This document shows positions 22,815 to 43,990 of a stretch of DNA of 64,000 bases, in pieces (the stretch's first letter is position 1; the number at the start of each line of letters is the position of its first letter). Location of the stretch: the NCBI GenBank assembly GCA_020284085.1, contig JACEVL010000148.1:579501-643500 (forward strand), given 5' to 3'. A program made the translations under genes and the position numbers. A model generated the notes under the pieces. The model did not search any database, was not told the origin of the DNA, and was given only the letters and a program-made list of their open reading frames with translations. Origin of the DNA: Aporrectodea caliginosa. Its lineage: Eukaryota; Annelida; Clitellata; Crassiclitellata; Lumbricidae.

Positions 22815-23421
22815 TAATCAAGATATTCTGAATAGTAAAAATCTTGTACACTGATAAATCAGTATTGTTTATAATCAAAAAACCCAATTTACAGTTTAAG
22901 TGGATTTTAGTTCAGCGGAAATAGAAAAACACAGTTTACATCACATTTGTAGCATTCAGTTTAACCTGATTTTATTATGGATTGGAAAAAATTTGCATTC
23001 CACTTCAAGTGTTTACAACTATACACATCTCTATGGCATGGCACAGAACACACATTACGCGGTCCAAGCACTGAACATCATATATATATCATATATATAT
23101 CTTTTGCCCATGCAATACCGACCGTATGTGTGCTCGTACAACCGAATTTAAATGAAAATGTCAGTCGACACTACGTTTGACCAAAACGAATATGCGAATA
23201 ACTTAAAATTATAACAGAAGTTGTACAAATAAGCAAACAACCTCGCACTGACAATCAAAATGACAGTAGTTCACGGATTACAATAAGTCTTCTGCAGTAT
23301 CTTAACAGATGATTTAAATGGGTGGCGGTTGGAAGAGATGGGGAGCGGTTTAAATGGGTGGCGGTTGGAAGAGATGGGGAGCGGTTTAAATGGGTGGTGG
23401 TTGGAAGAGATGGGGAGCAGT
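22815..23421. other. Convergent 3' intergenic region
   Basis: It separates the zinc-finger gene (+) from PCMT1 (-), whose stop codons are about 600 bp apart. TTTATT at 22971-22976 reads AATAAA on minus and could be the PCMT1 poly(A) signal. A short TA-rich run lies at 23079-23102. No ORF of interest. Confidence 0.5.
23313..23420. repeat. 36-bp minisatellite, three copies, abutting PCMT1 stop codon
   Basis: Three near-identical 36-bp units starting TTTAAATGGGTGGCGGTTGG at 23313, 23349 and 23385. The array ends at 23420, one base from the PCMT1 stop (23422-23424). In another minus frame the array reads repeated PLPISSNRHPFK. Confidence 0.95.
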
Positions 23422-26400
23422 TCATGACCAGCACTGGTCTTTCTTGCTGGTAAGTGGAACAAAGCTAACAGACATTTGCTTTCGTTGAGTGACTGTGCCA
23501 TCCTCTCTCTTGTCCACTTGCATCAGTTTCTGAGTGCGATTCTGAGGTCCCACGGGAATTATCAGTCGACCGCCTGGTTTCAGTTCGTCAATCAGCTACA
23601 ACAACCACCGCATGCCTTAAACACCAAAACAACACTGCTACAAATGTACGCTAGCTCACTGATTAATGCCCAAAAAAACAAAACAACACCCTATGAAGAA
23701 GACAAAAAGTGCAGTCCCTAAGGCTGAAATAGAGCTCTAGGCAGCCATGTATTTGAAGTATTAATGACTGTTTTCTCAGTCTCGGCACTGACAGTAAGTG
23801 GTCAGATCGCGTCTTCCCATCGTTTTAAGAGCCAAGTCCACCTGGGGGTTTGTCCTAGTGGAACAGAAATCATGAAATAGCAATATTTCGATGGTAGTTG
23901 TGGTTGGCCCATCTTACTGGAATAAGTTGCCTAATAATAACCTGCATGCAATTAACTCCTTGGTATTTTTCTCTTTTCTATATGCATTTGGAAACAATGT
24001 TTCATCATGGTTTTGCGTTGTCAGATTGGAAGTGCCTCTACTCTTGAATAAATAAATTTGTGATTATGATAGTTATTGAAACAAATGAAGAAGATTCTTA
24101 CCGCCTGTGGTATTTCAACAGCTGCAGCTCCAACATGAATGGCATCATAGGGAGCAGCAGCTGGGTAACCTTGGCGACCATCACCAACGACGATCTTTAG
24201 ACATCCGCTTGTCAGGTACGATGCCAGAAGTGGGTCCTTGCGGATGTTGAGCTGCGACTGTCGCGCGAGGTCTTCAATGTGCTCTATTCCAACCACACAT
24301 CCACTCTCTCCCACCTGTCAATCAAAATCATACTACACTCTTGCACCTGCCAATCAAAATTGTAGTTCATCATAAAATGGAACAAAGTGCAAAAATGTCG
24401 TCATTATGCTCTATTCCAATCACACATCCAATCTCAGTCAATTGAACGGAATTTATACCATCAGATGGAACCAAAGTATCACAAAGTACCTATTTATATA
24501 GCACCTCTAGTCCTCTACAAGAAAACTCATTAGAGGTGCTTCCAACCAGATTACACAAGATCATGATTGAATAGAATGGTCTTCAAATGCTCGCAAAATA
24601 GAGGCATGGAAAGTAGAAGAAACTCATGTTGCAGATCTGTTGCATGGAAGTATGGGTGGAAAGTTGGCCAAGCAGGTTCCTTTTGCATTTGCCTTTCACC
24701 TGGAGCTGGGCTTTGAAATTCACAATTCATTCACAGACTATACGGAAAGACTGTTCTGCTGCTCCAAAGTCTGCATTGCAGCCAAAACATCCGTCAACAT
24801 TAGAGCTTTCTAAAGCTTTTGCTTAATGAGGGCTGTATGAGTTATTACTGTAAATCCACAATTGTTGGCGGCCATTAAAGTTCGCCAATTTGAATAAAAA
24901 ATTATTTTTTTTGCCTGAAAAGTTTGCGTTTTGGAGCAGTTGAGAACTTGTAATCAGTACCTTAATTAGAGCCTCTGCAAGTGGTTTTTGGCAGTTTACT
25001 ACTAACATACCAGTAAATTCACTAAAAGTACTGTCAGTGTTATGGTAAGAATTTGGTCATTAAACATTGCTGCTTATTTTATCATGCACTGATTAGAAAC
25101 GAAAAAGATACTATATTAAATTGTAAATATGGTGTCAAAAAGCTAACTGATGACCATTGTAACAGAAATGTTGGTGGCCACAAAGTTTGCAATTTTTATC
25201 CACTAGCAAAATTTGCCAAATAAATGGTGTGTAAACATTTGTGGATTTACAGTATATCAAATGAGTGACTGAATTCTTGACTGAGTTCTATCCCAGTTCT
25301 TCAGAGAAATTCCTTGAAGGTCCAATAGCATTACATTACAACCTAGTAAAGGCATAGCATAATCTGATGATCGTACCATATGAGTCATGCAAGCCGTGAG
25401 GTATCCACTGCCTGAGCCTACATCAAGAACACTGCAGCCCTCTTGCAATCGATCTTCAAGTAATTCCAGAGCTATAGCATGCTGAACACAGATACAGAAA
25501 ACACAACGTTACATAATGTATTGTAACTTGGTAAAGTGTAAAGAAAACACAAAGACCGACTAGAAACACTTGTCAGCAACATACTATTACTACATGTTGG
25601 CGATGCATCTACGTCAACCTTTAGCAGATTAAACGAATATTGATTGATTGATTGAATTAACTTTATGCAACGCCTGTCAGAGCTTTCAGAGGTTTTGAAA
25701 AGGTGCTATATAAACGCCCACGTAAACAAACATGTATGCAAAACAAACACACACTTATAAATCTTGGTTATATTTGCTTGTAACAAACACTTTGAAGTGA
25801 CCATTGTCCACTGATCAGTAGGCATATTATATACATCATTCGGTTACAACAGACATATCTGGAAGTTTTATGTTAAGGGTGCTGGAACAAGTCAATCTAG
25901 CAAAGCTAAAATGTTTTGCCATTCGATAAGCTGAAAACAAGTCTGTTTGGCTGCATTACACACAAACTCAAAGCATCGGCCACGCTGGCTAGCCGCCTCA
26001 GAATCTGTCGCATAATGCACATTGCTTGTTTAAGTTGCGGCTGTGTCAACTTGATTTTTCTACTAATAAACGAATATGTGATGATGATGATGATCAAATG
26101 ATAGAGGCTATACATTTGAAGTTGTCAGATTCCAATTTCTGCTAGTTTTTATAACGTCAACAGCACAAGAAATTACATTAGTTATTATAAACACGCCTGA
26201 AATTGCACAGCAATGACATTTTGTTTAGGCACGTCGTTACCATGTGAGGGGCGCTGATTGTTACCCCATAACCAATTGACTGAGGTGCGTCTCGGTATGA
26301 ATTAGACGGACAGAACAATCCTCGATCGACAGTCTTCATTGTTTCAGCAACCCGAGAACTTCGAATGTATCGATGACCTTAAAAATCACGCAGAAAGTGC

Positions 26401-27064
26401 TCTTAATTAAAAAAGTACTGTGTCATAACTACGTAACTAGCACCTTCTGGAATCTGAAAATGAGAACAAACCTAATTCAATTAATGCATTTAACAGTGCC
26501 GGAGGAGCCTCACAAAAGCACTAAACGGAGTAGCATAAGTGCCTAGTTTTCATTACATTTGGCCCATAAACACCATGCGCTTTGAGGTCACCGTTTGTAT
26601 ATACACGTCATTTTTTTATTGTTTAACTGCCTCTCAAAGGCTTTGCAGTGGTATTCAAATAAAATCAAACTGCCTAGAATCAGATCAAAATAAGCAAAAA
26701 CTGTATAAAAGTTATTGTGCAATACCATTCATGCATATAAACTGAGTTTCCGATGACTACAAAATGTGATTACATAACAAAAATTCAACTACACATTTGA
26801 TTATTTTATGTACTGCATATTTTCTACGCATCATCCACCCATAACAGCTTATTTAAGAGCTTTTTAAAGCCAGTTTCCCACATGTTAATCAATGAAGGCA
26901 CCCGTTGAAAACGGTATGAACACAAATGCAGTTGTTTTTGATCCTACAAGCTACAAGTAGCAAATTTCAATTAAACCCATACACACAAGATTAAAGCATA
27001 TTTAAGTACCTTGCAAAGTTTGAACGAGGGCACGATTTGACGATCGATCACGACTTGTTGCCAT
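23422..27064 (-). CDS. PCMT1: Protein-L-isoaspartate O-methyltransferase, complete, 5 exons
   Basis: SAM-dependent cytosolic repair enzyme that methylates L-isoaspartyl residues in aged proteins. Coding exons on minus: 27064-27010, 26377-26241, 25481-25377, 24314-24102 and 23595-23422; all GT-AG, frame kept. They sum to 684 nt, 227 aa, the same length as human PCMT1. Landmarks: [18 protein letters not shown] start; [19 protein letters not shown] (substrate and SAM-entry region); SAM-binding motif [60 protein letters not shown]. The C-terminus is SKKDQCWS, slightly different from the vertebrate RWK or RDEL ends. Introns contain repeats but the exons are intact. A 36-bp minisatellite lies directly after the stop. 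Confidence 0.97.
25625..25735 (+). repeat. Retroelement 3' tail (GGTGCTATATAAA family)
   Basis: The segment AGAGGTTTTGAAAAGGTGCTATATAAACG is one of many copies of a 3' tail also at 37200-37250 (+), 24485-24545 (-), 50255-50295 (-), 52300-52345 (+), 55060-55140 (-) and 38980-39010 (+). At 37085 it follows an RT C-terminal peptide, showing that the tail belongs to a LINE. Confidence 0.65.
25985..26098 (+). repeat. LINE/SINE 3' tail with GAT microsatellite (family C)
   Basis: CACGCTGGCTAGCCGCCTCAG to AATAAACGAATATGTGATGATGATGA matches 47885-48005 (+) over about 115 bp. The last part (CAATAAACGAATAT + trinucleotide run) is also at 28415-28450. The constant AATAAACGAATAT followed by a variable trinucleotide tail suggests a retrotransposed 3' end. 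Confidence 0.7.
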
Positions 27065-29146
27065 GTTTTTTATATACCTTCTGCACAGAGCTAACAGATG
27101 ACTGAATGGCACGAGCAATATTAGTTTATAATAATTCAAAAACAATTAACATCATACAGTTCTCTCTTGGAAAGTCACTGCGCACTTCGAGTTTCAAAGA
27201 ACAGTGCATTACAATGCCACGGAACTCATTACAAGCCACACAAGGTTTGGAAATAGATGTAATTAATAATTTTCAGAACACCATTTATTGCAGACTTTAA
27301 TCTAGGTTCTTAATCTTAAGTCTTAACTTGTAGAAGTCGTCGCCGTTAGGGGCGCTATCGTCGGTTATTATTAGCTTTCTTTTTTAATTTTCAGTAAGCA
27401 GTTTTTATTTTTTCGTTCAGGCGACGAAGCAGAGATTACTGTTTCTGACAGTCTATAATCTACTATAAGTGGTTGCTTTTTTATTGTAGCATAGACAAGA
27501 ACAATTATAAAGTCATAACTTATTGTTTTTGTTTGGGAGAAGAAAGCCTTTTAACTCTCTCTGTTGCATGCGAAACTCTTGTGCCGCCATCTATCGAATT
27601 AAGCGTAAATGTAAATTATGCGAGAAATATTTGTGATGTAAGGGCAGTAAATATTGAGGTCGACGGTTCATTAAAAAACGGCAGCGCTCAAGCAGCAGCA
27701 ATAACAATAACAGCATGTCATTTCTGAAAGCCCAGTTCCAGTGCCGGCTTTAGATGTAGGTTTCAGCTGATAGGAAAGCCTTAGACCAACTGACCTACTT
27801 ACGCTGTCATCGTCGGTCTACTTTCGAGTTTCGACCCGAAGGAATAGGCCTAATGGCAGAGCGGGTCTTTGGAAAGGAGTCAGTTGTCAATCAAGGATAT
27901 ACGATATCAACCCTTCGACGTCCAATCGATGCATATTCTGTGTGCAGGACTATCTGAGGTGGTTCAAGAACTTCAAGAACTTCAAGAGATCTCCGGACGT
28001 GGTTGCATCATGCGACATTTCATCATCCGTGCTCCAGAAACTCTGAATTGCTGTGATCTATCAACTCTAGTTGGGAATCTGTTGGTAGGGTTTAGCGTTT
28101 TTTCGTGAGCCTGTCACCTTCAGTAACAATTAATAGTCCCAGCTGCCACTGGTGACTCTTCTAGCGAGCAATGCTAGATTGGTACCAATAATCTGAGTCT
28201 TTGCGCTCGTGAATAAGCTGGTGCCTGCGCTTGGCTTTCGAGTAGCGCTTTAGAAATTTGGAGATTACGATTACGATTTGTCAAAATGTACCATTTAACA
28301 CTAAATTCCATCTTTTGAAATTTCCTGTTAACATTAGTTTTATATTTTGATTCTATCTTTATTATTCTTTTGAATTATCTGTAATCAGTTGCGGTGTGTC
28401 AGCTGTTTTGTGTGTGCCAATAAACGAATATAATAATAATAATAATAATGGTAGCCAAATGAGGGGCTGTTATCCAGTGTTGAACATCTCAAGGCTACGA
28501 GGACCTTATTCTACCATCTGTTGTTTTTTAAATCTGCGACAGTGGACTAGTTGGTTTTCCGAACTTTCCCCACGCAGTTTTGTGTAGCTCTATGACATTT
28601 GGAGATTTACTTGAATTTGCCAGTGTGAAACGCTGTAGAAATTCTGTACAATGTAAAAGTAATTCTCCGAAATATCTCAGCGCCAAACAAAAGCCACGTC
28701 AGGCAGACCAGATTAAACGCCAGCGCTATATAAATCAAGCCCGCAATAGCCAGGTTGTTTGGTTCGCTTCTGTGCCAGGTCAGAATCCAGAGGAGGTCAC
28801 GCCGAGGGTCTCCTCAGGGTACATGCTAGGTGCTACCGTGGATTTGGTTTGGTGACCTTGTCTAGATTTTCCTGCTCTTGGAAATTTTTCACCACTTAAT
28901 TGTTTCTTTCGTTTTCATGCTTCACCTCCTTCATTTCCTTTACAGTATCAAGGCCGATGTGGACCGTGGGCCTACAATCCTGACTTACAAGTAATAAAGT
29001 GTCAAAAATTCATTCTTATCAACACCCAACATGGCTTACTGCCATGTACCGAAGCCACATAAAAATTCATTCTTATCAACACCCAACATGGCTTACTGTC
29101 ATGTACCGAAGCCACAGTCTCATTAGATAGTGATGCCACAAATACA
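27065..29146. other. Upstream of PCMT1; intergenic, a few weak ORFs
   Basis: The first few hundred bases should hold the PCMT1 promoter. A + ORF around 27538-27727 (peptide with ETLVPPSIELSVNVNYAR) is open but has no recognised domain or clear splice sites, so it is not called a gene. 28198-28270 is a family-D tail, 28380-28450 a family-C tail and 28650-28755 a retroelement tail on minus. Confidence 0.45.
29004..29117. repeat. 57-bp tandem duplication
   Basis: Two copies of 57 bp (29004-29060 and 29061-29117), each starting AAAAATTCATTCTTATCAAC and differing at only two positions, just upstream of the hAT element. Confidence 0.95.
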
Positions 29147-30187
29147 CAGTGATGGGCACAAAAGTATTTTGAAAATAGATTTCTATTTTCAAAATAGAAA
29201 ATACTATTTTATTTAGTATTTTCAAAATACTTTTGAAAAGTATTTTCAAAATAGTTTTTAAAAGTATTTTGGAGAATTTAAAATACTTTTTCAAAATACT
29301 TTTCCAAAATACTTTTCTAGGCAACTTAAAAATTTTGATTGGCTTAAGTCATTGAAATTGGGTGAATCACTTGTTGAGCTGGCAGATGCGCTTCGTAACT
29401 TGGGCGTTGTCTTCAATTCTATATGATACGCAGAACTAGGCGTCGTGTGCCTATGTATGCTAGGATATCTCTTAAATATACATTGTTTTCCATTCGCCTA
29501 GATTACTGCAACTCGCTTCTTACTGGTATCAGTAGGCCTACGTCAAACATGTTGAAGCTGTAGATAGTTCAGAACTCTTTGGTTAGAACCAGACTTATCA
29601 ATATTCAACAAGATCATCTGATTATTATTGTCTGGTTATACCTAAATCGAGAACTGTTCTTGGTTAACGACCTCTTTCGGTTGTTGGACCCTCTCTCCCT
29701 GTGTCTGTGTACTCTCCTCGGTCACTTGTGTCATTTTCTTCTCAACTTAAAACTTACCTCTTTAAAATTGCTTATCCATCTTAAGGACTGATCTAATGGA
29801 TATTGACTTGATTACGGCTTGGTTTTGGTGTGCCATCGGTTGATGCCTTGTGCATTAGGCACCGGCGCAATAGAAGTTACAAATTACAATTTCATCAATG
29901 CTTTAAGTCATATTTGATCACTGTGAAGTACACTAGTGCAATGTAAATACACACAATAGCAAGTTGTGATAAAAGTTCAAAATGTTGATTTCTCAAAAGT
30001 ATTTTGAAAAGTATTTTCAAAATACTATTTTATTTTGTATTTTCAAAATACTTTTGAAAAGTATTTTGTAAAAGTATTTTCAAAATACTTTTGAAAAGTA
30101 TTTTGTAAAGTATTTTCAAAATACTTTTGAAAAGTATTTTATTTTGTATTTTCAAAATACTTTTGAAAAGTATTTTGCCCATCACTG
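29147..30187. mobile_element. Non-autonomous hAT element with palindromic subterminal arrays
   Basis: The 1,041-bp element has perfect 11-bp terminal inverted repeats CAGTGATGGGC / GCCCATCACTG and a perfect 8-bp target-site duplication CAAATACA (29139-29146 and 30188-30195). Both ends hold arrays of a self-complementary motif built from AAAATACTTTTGAAAAGTA (29155-29320 and 29995-30177). The middle contains a LINE reverse-transcriptase fossil (29370-29880). No transposase ORF is present. Confidence 0.92.
29370..29880 (+). mobile_element. LINE reverse-transcriptase fossil inside hAT element
   Basis: A + frame reads FSIRLDYCNSLLTGI and, after a stop, IVQNSLVRTRL. This is the canonical C-terminal RT block of CR1/L2/Rex-type non-LTR retrotransposons. 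The segment after it (TTACCTCTTTAAAATTGCTTATCC to GCACCGGCGCAATAGAAGTT) is about 85% similar by eye to 44340-44515. Stops and frameshifts show it is dead. Confidence 0.85.
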
Positions 30188-31080
30188 CAAATACACAACA
30201 GTGATAACTAATAAAACTGTAGTTCAAAACACAAGACAAATGAATGAAAACCTCGCAAGCATCGTAGTCTATAAAATTATCCACATGCGACATTTTTATG
30301 ACCAGAACGAGACATTTACAAAATCAGAGCAGTTAAAAATGGTTCAAGGCAGAAGTTTTAAAGTTACCGGTTACCGCACCATCGAATGATACCTTCTGTA
30401 AAAACAAAAAGGTAAAAAAAACAGACAATTGGGTTTAAGTGTCTCAAACATAAGGTAAATTAAGAAATTATTTTGTTATATACCTCACACTCACTGAGAC
30501 CATAATTTCAAAGTCAGGTAATTATTATTTTTACAAACATTTTTAACAAACGCAAGGTCACACAGAAATGTGAATTGGCGGGCGGTTAGGCAGTTGCAAA
30601 GGTGAAGAGCTGTTCGATATCCAAATTCTTGAAAGCCACCGAGTAGTCGTTAAGTTATTAATGCCTCACTCGACACAACCAGTTTAAGATATCTTTAAGA
30701 TAAATTACCCATAGTTGCCGATGTCAGTGTCTTTCCCACAAACTAATTACCAGCTTAAGACAGCTGGCGTTGATTTATAACATCTGATCAACTTGAAATT
30801 TATTACGAACTTTATCAAAAATGCAACAGTTAAAAACCATACCTCATGGGTTAAATGGTTTAACTTCATACTGTTCACTGACGACGGACTAAGTAATCAT
30901 TATAGAAGCACCAAACTACTTGCAGTACTCTGCAGATTGTCATTTACATTACACACTGTTTGCAGACCAGAAACAGACAAAATAACGTCTCACAAAGTCA
31001 TGTTTATCCATTAGCCAAATAGCCATGCTCTGGCTGCTCACGAATTAATACAATACAATAGTAATTTTATAATGCCCTTC

Positions 31081-32435
31081 TTACAAAGTTCGAAAGAGCA
31101 CATTGAAGTCGGGCAAACAGTAAAAGCCACCCACAGGTAGACTGGAAGAGACAAGTTCTCGGCTTAGAGCTACATACAATCTTGGTAGGAGAATTGAAAA
31201 TATAAGGAGTAAACAGTTCAAGGTGGAGGGACCGGCAACTGTGAATGAACGCTGGCCACAGACTAAATGCGTATTAGGAACAACATAGTTTCCAGAAGAT
31301 GCTGATCGAAGAGAAGATCGGCCTTTAACAGAGCTGCAGACTGTAACCATGGAAGACAAACATAATGGCAAAAGTTTTGCATGTGCTTTGTACATGAGGA
31401 GTGCCAGCTTGAAGCAGGCAGGAAGCCAGTGTAGAAGACAAAGAGCAGGTTACAATTGTAGTCTCATTACGAACAATTCAAGACACAATCTTGCAGCTTC
31501 GAGCATTACTATAGTTAGAGGAAGCAGACTGCATTGAGGGAGGAGTTAAACATATGCTATCTGGGAGACATTATCAAGCTTGGCCAACTCTGAGAGGCAG
31601 TTATGGGTATTAAGTATTAGCAGTTTCAAGCTGCAAGCTTTGGCATCTGAGAGTGTCCTTCCACAACAACTATAACTTAAACAGAACAAAAGTACTAAAT
31701 GTGACATTGCACTCATTAACTTCCGATCATTGCCACATTTCACGACCTGACTAGCTCCAGAATTGGCCTCACTGAAGCATTGAATGTTGAATGCAACTTG
31801 TGGCTAAAAACAAGAATCTCTTGGTCACAAGTTGCATTCAACGTTCAATGCTTAGCGACACCTTGGACGTCTCACTGGCAAAATCTTGGACAGCTTCTTC
31901 CAAACGCTAAACCCCTTCCAGCTGCCCATCCCTCTCTCTTGTATGTATTTGGGCAGTAGTAGAGCGCTTTTCCAGAAACTCTCAAACTAGCATCAACATG
32001 GCTCGGTCAGGGATCGAAACAGGTGTCTTTAAACAAACGAAAAAGAAGTACCCCTGGGCCAAGTTAGAAGGAACAACAGGTATGTTCGGAAAGGAAAGGA
32101 CAGTATGGAGTATTCTCATGCTCAAGTATGGGAGCGAGAGACTTAAAGATATGCTCAGGCAGCCAAAAAACGATTGAAGTCCCGACTGGGCTCCAACTGA
32201 TACAAAACTCTCGTATATATATATACATACACAACATGGTATAGCTGACCAATCTTGAATTCTTTCTTCAACCGGAAGCCAGTGCAGTGTATCTAATATA
32301 TTCTGAAATGCGAGACAATTGGGAGTACTTTTGGCCACTAGCCAAGTGACACTGCTGAGAACAGATTGAAGTTGACGGAATAAGAACTTTGGAAGGCACG
32401 CAAGTATGGAATTGCAGTAGTCCAGTCAATAACTT
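31081..32435 (-). mobile_element. LINE reverse-transcriptase C-terminal fossil
   Basis: The minus strand near 32435-32260 reads LDYCNSILACLPKF and then ILDTLHWLPVEERI, hallmark motifs of the C-terminal RT region of CR1/L2-like elements. Towards 31260 it reads GQRSFTVAGPSTLNCLLL, the usual downstream G.RSF..AGP..WN.L block. Multiple frameshifts and stops make it a pseudogene. The intervening 31400-32100 sequence is degenerate and also contains unrelated insertions. Confidence 0.85.
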
Positions 32436-32829
32436 TTAGCTTTTGATTGAACTTGTTGCAAGACTTCTTGCATTGCTAATGCCTTTGACATGGAAGTTAT
32501 TTCAAGTTCAGAGCAGATCACATTATAACAGGATAATAAACGTACCATCAATACACTTGCATAATCACTCAAAAACACTGAAAAAAATTGGTCAGGATTC
32601 ACACTCATTGAACAATTGTTTCTGAATTGCTTAAATTAAGAATTAACGAAAATCATTTGCATTCAGAATCTGATAACATTTTCAAAAATTCGCACAAAGC
32701 ATTTCGTGTCAACTTTTGTCAAGGGTGACAGTTTGCATTCGCAATTGAGACACCGGTTAATTTCTATAAACAGTTCTGACAATGTCACAGCATTTCGTTT
32801 AGATTATCACAGATGGCGCCGGTTGAAAG

Positions 32830-41122
<8,293 letters not shown>

Positions 41123-42648
41123 CTTGCTTCATGAATATGCATGACAAATTGCTATCTATGTTTGTATGTATATAAATATACTCTACTATCTCATATATAT
41201 CTATGATAACTGGCCAACATCCAACATCCGTGTATAGATATATATGCACGTAGATATACATATATACACTAGGTGTCGCAGAATGTGTACACATTGGGTG
41301 CGTTCGATTTTCGACTCTGTCGAAGTGCGTTCTAGTTCATTTCGCGTTTCAGCAGCATTACGTTAAACTGCTACTTCTTTGAATAGAGTTACTTTAAGTC
41401 TTTTGTAATTTGGTTTTGACGCGAAGCTGAAATGATTCAGCTGTTTTCACTGTTGTAACCGACCCCATCCACCCAGACAACGACTTGAAGGCTTGACTTG
41501 ATTCTACTACAATAGGGTAGCCTATCTTATCAGCCGCGATCGAATGCGAATCTGAAAACAGCTTTTTACCTCACACGGAAATGAAAGGTTGAAGCAAAGG
41601 AGTTTAGATGGTTCAAAACCTAAGTCAGAGGGCATTAAATGCGGGTTTGAGGTAGTGACAGTGCCACAGTGGACAACAGTGGAAGAAAGTCAGAGTTTAA
41701 CATTTGATTGAATGTGGACGGCCTATCATGCCTATGTCTTTCATTATCGCTGTGTTGTATAATTGATTAATTGTATAGTCTCCGGGTTTCGTTAACGCAT
41801 AAATCCAAAATTGGTTGGGCTGCATGTTGTTGGATCAGGTTCGATTTTCAGTCCCTGATGATTGGACAATAATTATAGGCTCCATTAGGCCTATGCAGAG
41901 CCGTATATATGGCTCTGGGCCTATGCATTGTGATCGGGAAAACCGAGTACCCGACCCCTACAAAGTGGATGACGTAACCAATTTAGGAAAAGTAAGTAAG
42001 TAAGTAAGCATCTACTAGCATTTCAATAGTTCAGTGTGCAGGAATACAACGCCGTTAATTATTGTCGTTGCTTGAACTTGCTTCAAACCAAAGTAACTTT
42101 GTCATGTTGCAAAATATATTTCAGCACGTGGCCACAATGTGGTGGTTATTGTCAACACCACTTTGAAAAGTGGTTGGACCGGACTCCAAGTTAGGCCTAC
42201 TGTCACAATAGGCCTACAAGGTTAATTATTCCTATGCCTGCATAATGTTTTCATCGGTAAGTAGACTAGTTCTGTTTGGAAATTGAAAAATCGAGTTTGT
42301 GGGAAGAGTGAATTCTTATTTGCCACAATATGCGATGTAAGATTTGACCACACATTAAAATTACTCTGAGGATAGGCCTATCAATTTATGGGCACTTTCC
42401 ATGTCAATTATACATCGATATTTTTTCTCGTTTTAGGGTTAAAACCATTGTTTTAGGGTCTAGATGGGCTCTTAATCCTTATTTCAGCCCATAAAACACA
42501 AACACACACATGTGTAGGCCTATAATTATATAGGCCTATGCATGCTATATCGATCGTCTATAGACTCTATAGAGGCTGGCTGTACAGAGTACTCTATATA
42601 GGATATGGATTTGTTCATCGAGCGGACAGCTCTGTGACTTACGCGATA

Positions 42649-42650
<2 letters not shown>

Positions 42651-42708
<58 letters not shown>
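42651..42708. repeat. GACA tetranucleotide microsatellite
   Basis: About 14 uninterrupted GACA units. A SVCLSVCLS-type ORF on minus is purely a product of the repeat. Confidence 0.98.
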
Positions 42709-43111
42709 TGAAGAGGGAAAGAGATCAGGATCTCTATGACTAGCAGGAGGCGACTGAACAGTAGGCTACGTATTTCGAAGAGGGGAGGAAAGAAAAGCGA
42801 ACAGAAAGGGAATAAGAGATAAAAACAAGAAAGAAGCAGAGAAGGAGGAGGATGAGAGGAAGGAGAGAGTCAGAGGGGAATAGAAATAATACTACAAAAA
42901 GGGCGAGAGGAGCGGAAGGTAGTGATCGAGAGAGAAACGAAGGAAGAGCTATAGAGGAGAAAGAACGCTGACTTATTTTGACGAGCAGCCGAACTTGATA
43001 TATGTCTTTATTGGCTGCATGAGCTGACGAAAGCAATTCTAGAAGCAAGAGAATCCAGAAACCATCGGCCACAGCCGCAGGGAAATAGACCTAAAATTAT
43101 AGACTCTAGAA

Positions 43112-43501
43112 CAGAGGTGTCAGAAAACCGGACCGTGGGCCATTTCTGCCATTTTCTGCCCCGCCGACGATGTTTTCTGGCCCGTGGAGCCTCGCCTAAA
43201 GACTACACGATTTGAGAATAATAGTTCAAATTTGTAATTTTTATTGCTTAATGAGTTTTATGTGATGTTCGTGACTGATAATGAAGATCAAAATTTAGAT
43301 TTTAAACCTAATTTTACTGTTCATATGCTAAAAATGCACCATTTAAGATGCACAATTTTCTTGGAAAACTTTTCACCTAGCCTCTGGCCCTCCTCCCAGA
43401 TCACTAACCCCATTTTGCTCAGGCGCCTTCGGCACCCTGGCCCGCCACTTGCTGGAAAATATTGCCGCTGGCCCGCCATTAAAACAGGTTTGATACCACT
43501 G
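43112..43501. mobile_element. hAT-like fossil with CAGAGGTGTCA / TGATACCACTG ends
   Basis: The ends form an imperfect inverted repeat (CAGAGGTGTCAGAAAA versus the reverse complement CAGTGGTATCAAACCTG). The flanking inner sequences are GGGCCATTT and TGGCCCGCCA, the typical GGCCCGC-rich interior of this hAT group. No matching 8-bp duplication was found, so the element is old or truncated. Confidence 0.6.
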
Positions 43502-43867
43502 GGCCCTAAATCAACCTTTTCTTTGGGCGTAGCCTACGTGTTTTATAGGTGCTGCGAAGATATATGTCGGCCATATATCTCCGCATATATTGTAGGCTGT
43601 AGGCTATAATTATAAAACAGGGACCGACGCATTCAAAGAGGAGCGGTGATGAAAGACCTCGCCCGATCAGTTCACTGAGAAAATGAGCGAGGGTGAGGCC
43701 ATACGGTCACTGTAGAAAAACCTCCACATTTACATTTACCATTTAATAGCTATTTTGTTATTGGATAGGCAAGATTGGATGTACAATATCGTCAGCAGGA
43801 TAAAAACAGGCTCCAATTCATTCTAGTATAGGATGACCCAGCTGGGACATATATGATATACCCATTG

Positions 43868-43990
43868 TAATTGTAATTGTAATTGTAATTGTAATTGTAA
43901 TTGAACATTTGTATAGCGCCACTCAGAGATTCAGATCGAGGCGCTCCCGACCCAGGGCTCTAACAAATAAGATAGTCTTCAGGCGTTTCC
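43868..43990. repeat. TTGTAA hexanucleotide run and retroelement 3' tail
   Basis: Six TTGTAA units lead into GAACATTTGTATAGCGCCACTC...GAGGCGCTCCCGACCC, the same tail seen at 6590 and 20600 with the simple repeat at its end. Confidence 0.75.

Noticed and set aside
26451..26520. Extra PCMT1 exon (minus peptide with [11 protein letters not shown])
   Set aside because: It is in the wrong phase with the first exon, and direct splicing of 27010 to 26377 gives the exact family length.
27473..27727. 84-aa + ORF upstream of PCMT1
   Set aside because: Open, but no known domain, no clear promoter or splice sites; left as unproven.
42740..43072. Minus ORF with hydrophobic stretch (110 aa) as a membrane protein
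   Set aside because: Arises from a purine-rich GAGAGGAAGG-type tract; no homology or splice support.
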